Shown one piece after another: positions 1 through 11,736 of a stretch of DNA of 64,000 nucleotides. Each line of letters starts with the position of its first letter. Position 1 is the stretch's first letter. A program made the position numbers and the translations under genes. Below the pieces are notes generated by a model, which worked only from the letters and a program-made list of their open reading frames with translations, made no database searches and had not been told where the DNA came from. Source of the DNA: Coprinellus micaceus (lineage: Eukaryota; Basidiomycota; Agaricomycetes; Agaricales; Psathyrellaceae). The stretch covers positions 1,550,001-1,614,000 of the forward strand of contig OX596338.1 of the NCBI GenBank assembly GCA_951394405.1. Direction: 5' to 3'.

Positions 1-2
1 TC

Positions 3-1665
3 GCGTCCAATGCCGTGTCGAAGCGCGTTAGTCTGGAGAGGTCGAGCAAGCATTCCCGCGGGGCTCCCATCCCCAACAAGCGTCCTCGCCTTTCCGCTGA
101 GTCTGCGACATCCACCGGCTCCCAGCCTCTACGCAGGGGCGCCCGATTACCGCCAGGGAAGGTGCCCGGAGTCAAGGCGGAGTCGGATCCCGAAGATGAT
201 GAAGACGAAGACAAATCAGACAGCGAGGGCATGGATGTAGCTCAGTATGTATCGTAAGATGAATGCTAATGTCCCCTTTCAACAACTCAACTCCGTTTAC
301 AGCTCCTTATTCAGCGAGGGTGAAGTGGAACCTGACCAAGATGAGGACCAGGAAGACCAGCTCGAACCGGAGGCTGAAGAGGAGGTCATCAGCGGCCTGA
401 GCGAAGCACGACCGCCAACGATACCGAGCGCAGCCTCGAGCACGGTGTTTCCCATTTCTACAGATAGGACGCTGGTTATGACTGCATCCCCGCGGAAGGC
501 AACTGCCATGTCACCCAGGAGGATCGCTCGGCTCTCGTCAGCTTCGCGGAAGGACGAGTACATTACTTTGGACCAAATTCAGGAACCCGAGGCGAAAGTT
601 CTGGAGGTGATCGTGGTGGAAGACGACGAAGAAGAGGAGCTCGGCGAAGGCGAGATTGAACAGGACCAACAAATGGAGGACGAACCGGAAGAACCTATAC
701 CCCGACGCCGTAGTCCCTCCGTCGAAGTTGTGTCGCACCAGTCCAGCCCCAAAGTCGTTGAGGCGCCCCCACCTACCGCTCAGAAGTCTCGGGATCGAAG
801 ACGCAGAGCCGAACAACAGGCACAGCTAGCCCCACCCCCGGTTCGGATGACGAGGGCACGCTCGCAATCTGTAGAACCCACCGAATTTGTCAGTCTTCCG
901 TCAAGGCCGTCGAAGCGGAAAAGGGTTGGAAAGGCGAAGGTGGCCGAGCCGGAGCCAGAGATCATGGAAGAAGTCATTGAAGAGGTTGACGAGGAACAGG
1001 AGGGGGTTCCGGAGGAGCGCATCACTGGCAAGGAAACTTTGGCGGACGAAGAGGATGTGATGAACATCATCACCAACGAAGACGACTTCAGCAACATTTC
1101 TAACACCACCTCCGCCTCACAGCAGAGCAGCAAGACGATCTCCCAACAGCATTCCCCCCCTGAGCCTTCTTCTGACGATGAGCAGGTCATGCGGCGTATC
1201 GCCACGCAGCGAGAGCAGCTCAAGGACACTGTCGTTAAGAAGGGTCCACGGAAGAGTGCTGCCCTCGTTGACGCGTTCAAGGCCGGCTTGGCGGCGACGA
1301 TGAAAACCCCTGTGGTTCGCCGAGCGCTCCCCCCAAACGTGCTTGAAGATCCTGCTCGAAGTATTTCTGCTCACCAGAAGGCGTCGGAGCAGAAGAGGAC
1401 GCCAAGGCCGTTTAAGGCCCCTTATACCCCGACTCGCGCCCCTAGCGCCAAGGTGCAACCGCCGTCGCGAATGCGAGCTGTTTCTACCGCCTCGAGTTCC
1501 AACGAGACCGCCGAGTCGATCCCTATGCCCGGAACGAGGGCCAAGGCGTTCAAGGTGAAGGTGGAGGAAGAGGAGAAGTATACCCCATACGCGCCGCCTC
1601 GAGGCACGAGAGCGTCCCTCTATACCCAAGGAAGACAGGCTGCACGGTCATCGAAGCGAGGTTGA
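3..1665 (+). CDS. Acidic, disordered nuclear-type protein, C-terminal part (5' end outside window)
   Basis: I do not recognise this protein. The reading frame is already open at the left edge (frame of base 3) and continues to a TGA at 1663-1665. One intron at 245-302 (58 nt, GTATGT..CAG) joins exons 3-244 and 303-1665 in frame. The visible 520 or so residues are low complexity: blocks of Asp/Glu alternate with basic Ser/Pro/Arg stretches such as KRPRL and PSKRKRVGK, which look like nuclear localisation signals. The C-terminal 150 residues are basic and Pro-rich, with PYTPTRAP-type motifs. This composition suggests a chromatin or kinetochore-associated scaffold, but that is inference only. 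It converges on Gtr1, leaving about 300 bp between stop codons. Confidence 0.7.
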
Positions 1666-1966
1666 CAGGCCGGCGCTTATTTCATTCCGACTGCTTTTAA
1701 TTCCTTTCTTATCTAGACCTGTATTTGTTGTTTGCAATATGTATGAGCAGGTAATAATACCTGAACGTGTATAGGGGTTTGCGTAATGGAAAAATGGACA
1801 GATTGCAAGAATATAGAGGAAGGTAAACCAAGACCGAGGGGGAAAGACCGAGAGACGGAGACGGGAATATAGACCGTTAACGTGACACATGTTACAAGGA
1901 AGAGAGACAGAGCATTAAGGTGGGCCTAAGATATGGGGAGAGACAAAGTGGGGAAGTCGTATGGGG
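1666..1966. other. Intergenic, convergent 3' regions
   Basis: These 300 bp separate two converging stop codons and hold the two 3' untranslated regions. They are AT-richer than the genes on either side. I see no RNA gene, repeat or conserved reading frame. Confidence 0.6.
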
Positions 1967-3181
1967 TCACGAGGAGATAAGGCTGTCTCCTTGCAGTTCC
2001 TCAAACTTGCGACGAGCCATGCGTATATTCAGCTTGAGAGCGGCGGTTTCTGATAGGCGCCAGTCAGCTTCTCAAGAATAGGATAAAAGCGTTAACCCGC
2101 TCACCTATTGAAGGGTCGTGCACGATGATCAAGACATACGTATTCTTGGTCATTTCGTCCAGAACTGCGGTGAAGTCCCAGAGCTCCATCTCGAGGGAAT
2201 GAAATTCGCCTCTTACTCTTGAACACGAATGCTTGAAGGCTTTGATGAGTTCAGAAGTTCTTTCGTATCTCGTAGGGTCCAGCGTATTCGCCGGGTTATC
2301 CAATTGTCGGGTATCACTGTTCGTATGGCCGTTTGTAGATGAGAGTGCTGGTCTTGATGATGAGGATGAAGATGTGGCGATGACTAGGAAGGTGGTGCGC
2401 TCGAAGAGGATGACCTCTGTGGCATTGCATGCTTGGGCGAACGTCGAGAGATGTGTCGAGAGGATGTTGGCGTTGGGGATGAGGGTGTGTACGATATTTG
2501 ACCAAGCCTAAATGGATAGGGGGAACGATCAGTGGTTGCTACGGAACTGGGCGAGAAGTGGCACAAACCTTGTACAAACTCTCATCGTAGATGCTAGTAC
2601 CAAAGACGGAGAGGCTGAGCTCTGGACTACACTCTTGCAGTTCATCCCTCTTCTTCTCGAATGTGACCTCCCTCCCAGTCCGGACGAGATCCATCTTATG
2701 CACCAGGAGGAAGATGGCCGCATTGGGACTGAACTGCCTCAATCCTTCCAAACAGTCGCGATAGTATTCAAGGTCCTTCGCACCCTCTCTACTTTCGATG
2801 TCAAAGACATAGATCAGGACCCCAACGTGTTGGAAGATGGTGGCCCGCTGTGAGGTGAGGTAGCTGTCCATGAAGGCATCCTGGCCGCCACAATCCCAGA
2901 GGTTGAGGATGAGGTCGCCAAGGAATCGAACATGGTTCTGCTCGACGTCGATAGTTGCGCCAAGCCTGGAGGTGAGAGACGCTGGGTTGTTGGAACTGAT
3001 GATATCGTATGCTTTCAGTCTCGAAGAACCCGGATCGTGCACCTGGAACCCACATACAAAATGATTGACCTCATTGAGGTTTTCCCACTGCCTGAGGCGC
3101 CCATAAGAAGGACCTGTACACGAGGTTATGTTTCTACGGCGCCTCGTAGCTCTGACCGCACTTATTCACCTTTTTCTTCAT
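1967..3181 (-). CDS. GTR1: Gtr1/RagA-type GTPase
   Basis: Rag-family small GTPase. With a Gtr2/RagC partner it forms the vacuolar-surface heterodimer that recruits and activates TORC1 when amino acids are plentiful. Five exons (3170-3181, 3058-3113, 2569-2995, 2105-2507, 1967-2049) join in frame to give 326 residues, close to the family length. Exon 1 encodes only MKKK; exon 2 follows with the P-loop GASGSGKT at residues 9-16. Then come the switch region GATIDVEQNHVRF, the G3 motif DCGGQD and the G4 motif HKMDLV. The C-terminal half carries the roadblock-like dimerisation domain and ends in the conserved stretch KLNIRMARRKFEEL. The tiny first exon explains why no single open frame contains the P-loop. 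Assignment to Gtr1 rather than Gtr2 rests on overall resemblance to the RagA side of the family. Confidence 0.95.
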
Positions 3182-3371
3182 GTTTGCGGTGGGTCGGTGG
3201 GGGAGGATGGGGGTGAAAGGGAAAGATTAAGACGTTGTGTTGCGGACGGCTGATGACCACAATCGCGGCAAAAGATTTCCAGGTTTACAAGTTCCGTCAA
3301 TACAAACTCCCAGCTTGACTACACTTGGTTGTGATAGTGTACAATTGGTTTTATACAGAATGGCATCCCGT

Positions 3372-4045
<674 letters not shown>

Positions 4046-4205
4046 TATCGCTGCGCTCGTTGCCGATGACGATGGCGCGCGCTACTGCCGTCCCTGACCA
4101 ACGTGGGAAGGACCTTCCATTTACGCGTCCCATCGAAAACTTCACCTTAGCCGCCCAAACCACTACACCGCTTGTCCACCGACTCTACCTCCACAAGCCG
4201 CCAGA
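4046..4205. promoter_or_regulatory. Shared divergent promoter region, RIB4 / SRP40-like
   Basis: Only 160 bp lie between the two divergent start codons, so both promoters and 5' leaders must share this interval. I see no TATA box at a standard distance from either start. Confidence 0.5.
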
Positions 4206-6017
4206 ATGGACTCTGATCTCGCAAGTATGCGCCATGTGCGGTGGACAGTGACTTTGTACTGATACAAACTCCCATTACAGCCACATATACCCTCATTTAT
4301 TCGTTTTTGAAGACACAGGCCCACGCCAAGGCTGCCGACGCTGTCAAGAAGGCCGCCAGAGATATCGTAGAGCTCAAGGATGACATGGAAGTGGATGGGG
4401 CTTCATTAAGGGAGGTAGTAAAAAGCTGGAAGGCTACCCAAAGTCCCAAGAAGGCCAAACCCTCAAAGTATGTGGTCATGCCAGTCGACCGGTCCCTTCA
4501 ACTGACCCCTTTTCAAGAGACGACAGCTCGAACGACTCTGAATCCGGATGTATGGATTTTACTGCTTAGCACTAGTGGTAATGGCTGATGGCTTTGTTAG
4601 CTTCCTCCGACTCGAGTTCATCCTCAGATGCTTCCGCTAAAAAGGCGAAGAAGCCCAAGGCTACCTCCCAAAAAACGTCCCCAGCTACATCCTCAGCCTC
4701 CTCTTCCTCCTCCTCCGACTCGTCTTCATCAGACTCTGATTCTGACTCGGGTGCTGCAACTCCAAAACCCAAGGCCAAGGCCGCTTCTCCCGTAAAATCA
4801 GCCAAGAGCGCTTCATCTGACGACAGTGAATACCTTCCCTAGAGCCGCACTTAAAACACAGGGCTAACCTTCTCCACAGGCTCTTCGGGCTCCGATTCCG
4901 ATTCCTCCTCAGCGAAGAAGAAGGCCCCCGTTTCTGAATCAAAAGATGCCCCGTCCGAATCTTCGAGTTCGGGCTCTGGGTCTGGTGCGGCACCTGATTC
5001 GGTTCGCCGACTGGCAACTGATTACCAAACATATATGCAGACAGCGAATCCAGCGACTCCTCAAACAGCTCCTCAAAAGATAAGAAGAAGAAGCTCGTAA
5101 AGAAGAAATCCTCACCGCCGCCCAAGAAGGCCGAACGCGACTCCAGCCAGACCCTCTCCTCCGAATCCTCCAGTTCCGACTCTTCCAGCGACGAGGACGA
5201 AAAGCCGAAGAGCAAGAAGTCTCCTGTAAAGGCCGTAGCCAAGAAGGGGTCAAGCTCTGAAAAATCGTCGTCTAGCTCGAGCTCGAGCTCAAGTTCCTCC
5301 TCTTCTAGCTCTTCTGACTCTTCGAGCTCCGACGATAGCGAGAGCGAGGATGAGAAGGTGAAGGCCAAGGCCAAGGCCGGGTCGCCTAAGAAGAAGGCTG
5401 CCAGCGCTTCCGAGTCTGAGGCCAAAGACATCAAAATGAAGGATGCCGCGGAGAAGTCAGACTCGTCGTCAAATTCTTCTAGCGACTCGAGCGATTCCAG
5501 CTCGGACGAAGAGGACGAAGAGAAGCAACGCGCAACTAAGAAGCGAAGGACTGACGCTGAAGGATCTGCGGCTACAACCGCCGTCGTCGCCGACACTCCT
5601 CAGAGTTCTGCTACTCCCCAGCCCGAACAGAACCAGGACGGCAACAAGAATGGCAATGGCAAGAGGAAAGCCCCCGGAGAGCGTTTCCAGAGGGTCAAGG
5701 CCGATCAAGTCAGCGCTGCCCTCATCAAGAACAACGCATACGAAGCCAAGGTGGGTTGCTGCTATTCAGTGGACCCAGGAAGGAACGCCTGATTTGGGGT
5801 GTTTATAGGTTGGACCTCAAAATGACTACGGCCTGAAAGCACACCAAGATCTTATCGTGACGCGCGGTGCTGGGTTTAGGAAGGAGAAAAACAAGAAGAA
5901 GAAGGGGAGCTACAGGGGAGGAGAGATCACGGTCCGTTCTTCTCTACTCCGAGTCGTCGCATTTGGCTGAGTGATATCCCGCAGATGACATCCCATAGCT
6001 TCAAGTTTGCCGATTAG
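4206..6017 (+). CDS. SRP40: Srp40/Nopp140 (NOLC1)-like nucleolar phosphoprotein
   Basis: Nucleolar chaperone-type phosphoprotein associated with snoRNPs and Pol I transcription. Eight exons (4206-4224, 4281-4467, 4518-4549, 4601-4825, 4880-4984, 5041-5750, 5809-5931, 5985-6017) join in frame to 477 residues. The N-terminus has a short LisH-like helix (YTLIYSFLKTQAHAKAADAV). The middle has many acidic Ser clusters separated by Lys/Ala/Pro-rich linkers, the classic Nopp140 alternation and probable CK2 targets. The last 60 residues are the conserved SRP40 C-terminal domain, with DLIVTRGAGFRKEKNKKK and GSYRGGEI as its core. The donor at 4985 (GTGCGG) was chosen over one at 5002 because only it keeps the Ser-rich frame. 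The serine tract is built from AGCTCG-type hexamer repeats near 5270-5320. Confidence 0.93.
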
Positions 6018-6350
6018 AATGGGCACAGGACATATCTAGATCCTCACCAATATACGCTACAATATATCCCTGCATACACTTTCCCTACAGTTGTTTGGGG
6101 CAGTCGAGACGTCTCCCGGACCTGCATCCCCGGCGCGACTGGAAGGAACGACGCCCTTTCAGACGTGGATTTCGAGGAAAGTTCGATCGTGTCGCCCCTG
6201 TAATTCCCAGCGATGCATGATGCATGATCCCGCCAAAGTCGAATCGTCGCCATTTCCAATTAGAGCTGTGAGCATTCCAACATCTTGGGTGTGCAAGATT
6301 TGTTGTGGGAAGCGTCCTCTTCCGCTTTCTTCCACAATAACACTCGCCGT
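6018..6350. other. Intergenic, convergent 3' regions
   Basis: 333 bp between converging stop codons, containing the 3' ends of the SRP40-like and TilS genes. Open frames here are short and show no recognisable protein. Confidence 0.5.
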
Positions 6351-8209
6351 CTACACGCTGGGCAATGTCCGAATGAACTTGACATCAATCCATTCGACAG
6401 CCTTGACTTTCTTTTTCTTGTCTGCCTTCGGGTCCCCTGCTACCTGTAGAGCATCGAAAAGAACGCTTTCCCGTTCCCCAGCACGGAGGACGATGTGTGG
6501 ATGGAACCACGGCTCGTCGCACCGTATCCATAGCTTTCCCCCCTCAGCCAGAGCGCTGACAACCCACTCTGGCATTTTCTCGAGGTTGATTTTGACCAGG
6601 AAACGACAGTCCCAGAGTATTTCCAGTGTCTTCCTCGACATGCCAGACTTCCACTCTCGGGAGGCATCCAAAACGAGGGAAGCGATATCCTTGTTTTTCG
6701 TACTCTCCAGCCCGATGCTATCAGGAGGCTGCCGGCACGCCATCCACCCCAATAAGCTTTTCTTCTTCTCCTGGCCCCTCATCGGCTTGGAGGGGCGGAT
6801 GACGGGTTTCCAAAGCACCTGCGAGCCCATGGCGAATGCTGAGGGGAACTCCCGGCTGGTAAGTGAACGGATAAGACGAATCGACATTTCCGAGAGCCTT
6901 TGGCTGCGTCGGTTCCCCTGCGCTCGGAGAGAGCCCCAGGGTTTTGGAGAGACGTAGCGAAGGATTCGATGGAGGAGGGCTGTTTGGTGGAGGGGCTTGT
7001 CTTGTAATTCTAACAGAGCCTCTCGGGAGATGCAAAATGTGCCTTCGGGGGAATCTAACCTCCCCCGTTTGAGAACCGTGTCAGCTATAGGTTGGGCTTG
7101 AGTATAGGTTGGAGCGCGAAGGGGATGCTATGAACACGCACCTTCCGCTTCAATGGCTTCTGCTTCCTTCGACATCCATAGAACGAATTCTCGCAGTTTA
7201 TCTCGGCCAGCATTCAAACCGCCCTTGAAATGAGGGTGCTGAGTGAGAGCTTGGTCGATATCACCCATCTTATTTGCGAGATCTGGGGGGAGACCTTTGA
7301 TTGACTCCTGTTGAGTGCTCAGTGCCAGATCTGAAAAGGTATATGAGGAAACATACCGTCCCGTTCGAAACCACATGCCGAATTGCGTTCCTGAGCGTGA
7401 CCTCCGGCTGGAAGTTCGTCTTATCCAAGACATACTCCAGGTTATTGGCTTCACACGTCGCCAAGATCCTATCCTTCCCAACGCCCAAAAAGGGTCGGAC
7501 AATGAACCTCCTCATACCCTCATAGCCCGCCCAATCCAAACCATCCACTGTATCCCCCATCCCCCACCTCCTCACGTACTTCATCCCACTCGCACCAAGC
7601 AACGAACTCTTCATACCCAGCCTCATAAGCGCCGTTTCGACCTGGTCATCTAAATGGTGCCCAGCAGCCAACATCCTCGCCTCCAGTCGCGTCATTTCGT
7701 CAAAGAGGACTCTGTACCTCGCGCGTCTTGCCGTCTCTTCAAATGACGAACCCGGAGTGGGAAGAGGTGGAAAAGGACCTTGTCCCCATGGGATTTTTGC
7801 CGTTCGGTGTTCAGCGCCTATAACTTGAGCAACTCGAGCAGTTTGGGCAGCCATGTCCGCTGAGCTGGCTTGGAGGCCATGGTCGACTGTTAGGGAGACG
7901 ACTCGAGGGATCCCTCTTCGCGACTTGTGTACATCAGGGGTGGGTGCGGTCTTCGCGTCGTATGTAGTCTTCGCGCCGTCCGAAGAAAAATGTTGGTGGA
8001 GTAGGAACAAGAGACACGTCGAGTCGGGACCCCCGGAGTTCGCAACCGCTAAGCTTGCAGTGACCGGAATTAGGCGCTCGTTCGAAGAATATGTATCCGA
8101 GTCTGCACGCACCAATCGTCTTCCCCCATGCCAAGTTGGCAAATTTCTTCCCTAGAATGTCTGAGAATTCATGCCGGCCAATGGGTTGGATGGCTCGTAG
8201 CACGCTCAT
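6351..8209 (-). CDS. TilS-type tRNA(Ile)-lysidine synthetase
   Basis: PP-loop ATPase family of TilS, which converts C34 of tRNA-Ile(CAU) to lysidine so that the tRNA reads AUA. Four exons (8113-8209, 7357-8048, 7142-7307, 6351-7054) join in frame to 552 residues. The first junction creates TIAVANSGGPDST, carrying the PP-loop SGGPDS near residues 38-43. The second TilS signature HHLDDQVET follows near residue 150. Exon 4 continues with LLHRILRYVSPKPWGS, a typical TilS C-terminal segment. A nuclear fungal TilS most plausibly acts in mitochondria. However, the N-terminus (MSVLRAIQPIGRHEF) is a weak presequence with acidic residues, so import is inferred. The 87-nt third intron is the longest of the gene. 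Confidence 0.9.
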
Positions 8210-8959
8210 GGTATGCTACCGCATAGTATGAGTTCAAAGTGCAAAGTAATGACACGCCGGTTCAACTCGACGCGGTCCGGCCAATTACGTGAATGCCGGA
8301 TCCGCCTGCCATCTCCCGCTTGTACCTGTCCCTCGTATGAGTATGGGCCTTGAGCTAAGGAGGAAGAATCGAATCCATTATTCTGAACCAACGCATTGAG
8401 ATAGGGAGTATACTATAGCAAGCACTTACATGCGAGAGGTAACATGCTAAAACTGCTAAATATTTACATGAGGGATAGAAAGGAGTCAAAAAAGCAAGTA
8501 AGTAAAGCACATTGGCCGGACAAACTGTTACAACATGGGGAAATGGTAGTAGGGTGGTAGTGGTAGTTACAACAAGATAGCTGCGAACACATAGTCCGTC
8601 CCACGTCCGTCATTGATTTTTCATTGTCCCAGGATGTCCGTGAATGTGATGGTTAGTGAGTGAAGAAGATGTTGGGAAGATGGGTGGATGGGGTCCGGGG
8701 GGTACGACTGGATGGATTATGTTCTGTTCAAAAAAATAGAAATAGAAAGGAGATGGGGAGAATCATAAAAAAGAGCACATAGAGATAGCGAGAGACTGCT
8801 AGTTCTTTGGTTCATCTGTCGGTATGTGGCATCGTGATGCTGAGCTGCGTTTGTAACCATTTTGAGGTCTTGTCAGTCGTCGTCGATTGTCGCGGGCGTC
8901 GTTGTTATATCGTGAGGAATGGTTCGGTTCGAACCAGAGAGGAGCTCGTTGCAGATGGC
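8210..8959. other. Intergenic between TilS 5' end and YTH 3' end
   Basis: 750 bp holding the TilS promoter (right of 8209) and the 3' UTR of the YTH gene. The right half is AT-rich with short A/G runs. I see no further gene. Confidence 0.5.
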
Positions 8960-11605
8960 TCAATAGCCAGAGCTCTGGCCTTGGTTCCATCCTTGCTGGC
9001 CTTGCGAAGGGGCTGGGCTCGCGTGCCTCATCACGGCTTGGTTGACTCCAAACTGCCCTCCACCTCCTTGCATCCCCATCCCCATGCCCATAGTCCCAAG
9101 GCCGCCCATCCCCAATCCACTCATTCCCATTCCCATACCATTTCCTGGAGCAGTAATGCCCATGCCACCCATACCTCCAACACCCATACCCATCTGCATC
9201 ATCGGGTTCACTCCATAGCCACTGTTTTGGGCGTAACCCGCATTAGAGCTAAAGGAACCGCTGTTGCTGTGGTGGGAAGAGGTGGATGAGGCGCTGGACG
9301 GAATGGTCGCGTGACTAACTTGGGGCGACTGAACGGCAGAGGATTGGTTGGGAGGCGAGTTACTGTTGCTGGAGCTAGGAATGTTGGGGATGTTGGGGAC
9401 GGTGGGAGCCTGATTGACGTTGGTCTGGGTTTTCTGGATCGCCTGGAGCTGGAAACAAGATCGGAGACGTAAGAATGCGAAGATCGCGCGACTACCGTTG
9501 TCGACGAACCTCGTAGAAAGCAAAGTCTTGCAGGAGCGAGGTTCGGGCGGGGTGGGTGTAGAAGATACGCAGCATCTCCTGACCGGCGTCAGGAAGCAGT
9601 TCCTGGGTATCTCTCGAGTTCGTGACAGGCTTTCTCTCTTGAGTGTTGCTGGGAAAGTGCGATGGTGAGTGGCCCCGTCGGCAAGGTAGAATGGCCAAGT
9701 ACTTACTTGAGCTTGATGTGTCGCAAGTTTGAGTTGGGGATATCCCTCACGAAGATCCATCTGACCTTGAACACACCCTTCCACTTGTCGGAGGCCCAAA
9801 CGGTGCTGCTCCTGGTGTAGTCGACAGGGGTAAGCATCTCCGCCATCCCGCAGAAGTGTCCAGAGGCATTGACACTGAAGAACAGGTAGATGGGGCCACG
9901 TCCTGCAGTATCCTTGAACGCCTTGTCGAGTCGCTTGTTGCCAGGCTCAGTCGAACTCCAGATCTCGTACTTCAAAGACTTGTGAACGTCATCCTCCGTA
10001 TAGGACTTGATAACGAAATACCGTGCCTGGTGATTGCATGAAAACCGATGAGTTCGGGGGATTCTTATGACTAAAAACGGAACTTACGAAGGGGGGCTTG
10101 CAATCAAAGTTGGAGGGATTGTAACCTTTGCTTGCGATGAGAGTAGGAACATCGATGGGGGTGCTGATAAAAGGCTGGATCGGGGTCTGGCCTGAGCTGC
10201 CGTTACCGTTCCCGCCTGCAGCGAAGTTGGTAGCAACACCCAAACCCGGGCGGCTAGACTGCTGTTGACCATACCCCTGCTGTTGAGATTGCTGGAGATA
10301 CTGGGAAGGAATCTGTGGAACAGCGGGAACGTCGTTTTGCTTGAAGCCGTAGTTGAGGTTAGTGTTGGATCGGCGGCCACCAAGCTGGTGTTGGCCTTGA
10401 TCCCAATCGCCACGCTGCTGCTGTTGCCATTGCTGGTTGGTATTCTGGCCTCGGCTAGGGGTTCTCCTTCCATCATACTCTCCCGGCGTCCTACTCCCGC
10501 TTCCGCCAATGACATTTCCTCCGTTGCCATTGTTACTTCCTCTGGAAGGGGTCCCGCTGAATCTGGGAGGTTGAGTGGCTTGGCTGTATTGGCCGGGTGT
10601 GCCGGCGTTGTATCCGCCTGCGGCACCAGCCATCTCCAAAGTAGAGAGTGCTCGTGTCACATCGTCGATCGGATTCGTGTTCCCAGCTGTTCGCCAGTCG
10701 GTAGTTTGGTTCCACGGTTGGGATCTGTTGATTCCAGATGCGTACTGCTGCTGAGCCTGTTGACGCAAGTAAGCCTCCTCCTCGAGGGAATACCCCGAAG
10801 ACTGGTGCCCTTGATGGCCTTGGTGACTCTGGTGACTTTGGTTGGAGCCAGTGTCGTCCTGGTCGTACGCATAGTCGGGACCATCCTTGTAGTCGGAAGT
10901 TTCGGAGGCATTCGAGCTATGAGAATGGTGGGGAACTGTTGCCTGGAGCGTACCGGATCGCTTGAGACCAGCGTTCACTTTACGGGGTCCTCCGACAGCG
11001 GCACCGTAGGTGAGGGAGACATGCCTTCGGACGGTGGCGCCACCAGGAGGAGGGGAAGGAGTGTGCGTTTGGGTAAAGTGGGAGCCCAGAGGAGAATTGG
11101 TCGCCTGCGGATCCAATTGTTGCTGTGGTGCGTCGGCATTTTGCTGGCGAAGAGGAAATCAATCGGCTGGTCACCCATGAATTTCTGGAGCACGCACCTC
11201 GTCTTCATGGACTCGATACTGGGTGATGTCCCAATCCTCGTCTCCCTCATGGCCCGCAATCGCGACAAGACTATTGATGGCAGGCTTCGGGGCCATATTG
11301 GCGGCACTAGCGCCATGCTTTCCGTAGCTCCCGCGATGGTACCGCGTCGGGAGAGAGCTCTGGCGGTGGAGCCCCGTCTTCTCCCCGACAGCCCCGACGC
11401 CTCCGACCCAGTCGTGATCTACGGGCTCATCATCGTCCTTCCAGGGAGCATCCTCGTTGGGGGCCTCCTCGGAGATGATCTCCTTGGCCTGTGCACGGGC
11501 AGAGCGGGAGGGAGCTGTGATCGTGTGGTGACGACGAACTGTGGTTGTCTGGGGCAGAGCCTGCTCCTGGGGAACTGGGGGCAGGGGATGGGCCGAGGAG
11601 GACAT
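8960..11605 (-). CDS. YTH-domain m6A reader, YTHDF-type
   Basis: RNA-binding reader of N6-methyladenosine. Five exons (11198-11605, 10088-11143, 9707-10026, 9510-9648, 8960-9448) join in frame to 803 residues. The first 490 residues are disordered and rich in Gln, Asn, Ser and Gly. The YTH domain follows, starting at [20 protein letters not shown]. The three aromatic-cage tryptophans are all present: one in KYEIW and two in VWASDKWKG. The continuation [21 protein letters not shown] and [11 protein letters not shown] is close to animal YTHDF proteins rather than to Mmi1. Unusually, about 160 residues follow the YTH domain, including a Gly/Met-rich tract of repeated GMGMGM. The first in-frame ATG (11605) is the start; the open frame beyond it has no earlier ATG. 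Its start is 131 bp from a divergent gene. Confidence 0.95.
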
Positions 11606-11736
11606 GGTTGCGAAAAGAGATACAGAGATCAAAGTTTCGCCACCTGTGAGAAACCCAACTCCGCTGCCATTCCCAATTAGCCACAGCCCCTGCCAACGTC
11701 AGTCACGCCTCATTCCGCCCTTCATCTCTGCCTTTC
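11606..11736. promoter_or_regulatory. Shared divergent promoter region, YTH / external NADH dehydrogenase
   Basis: 131 bp between two divergent start codons, so the promoters must overlap. No TATA box is evident. Confidence 0.5.

Noticed and set aside
780..1280. Minus-strand Ser-rich frame overlapping the first gene
   Set aside because: Shadow of the acidic and Ser-rich + strand protein; no domain and no splice support.
5002..5040. 39-nt intron in the SRP40-like gene
   Set aside because: It breaks the downstream Ser-rich frame; the donor at 4985 gives a 56-nt intron and the correct phase.
4685..5596. Long minus-strand frame of 303 codons, rich in Ser/Glu/Phe
   Set aside because: It is antisense to the Ser/Asp repeats of the SRP40-like gene; repetitive codons keep the opposite strand open. 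The + strand model has eight in-frame exons and a conserved domain.
10265..11680. Plus-strand frame of 471 codons
   Set aside because: Antisense to the low-complexity N-terminal region of the YTH gene; its own composition resembles no protein.
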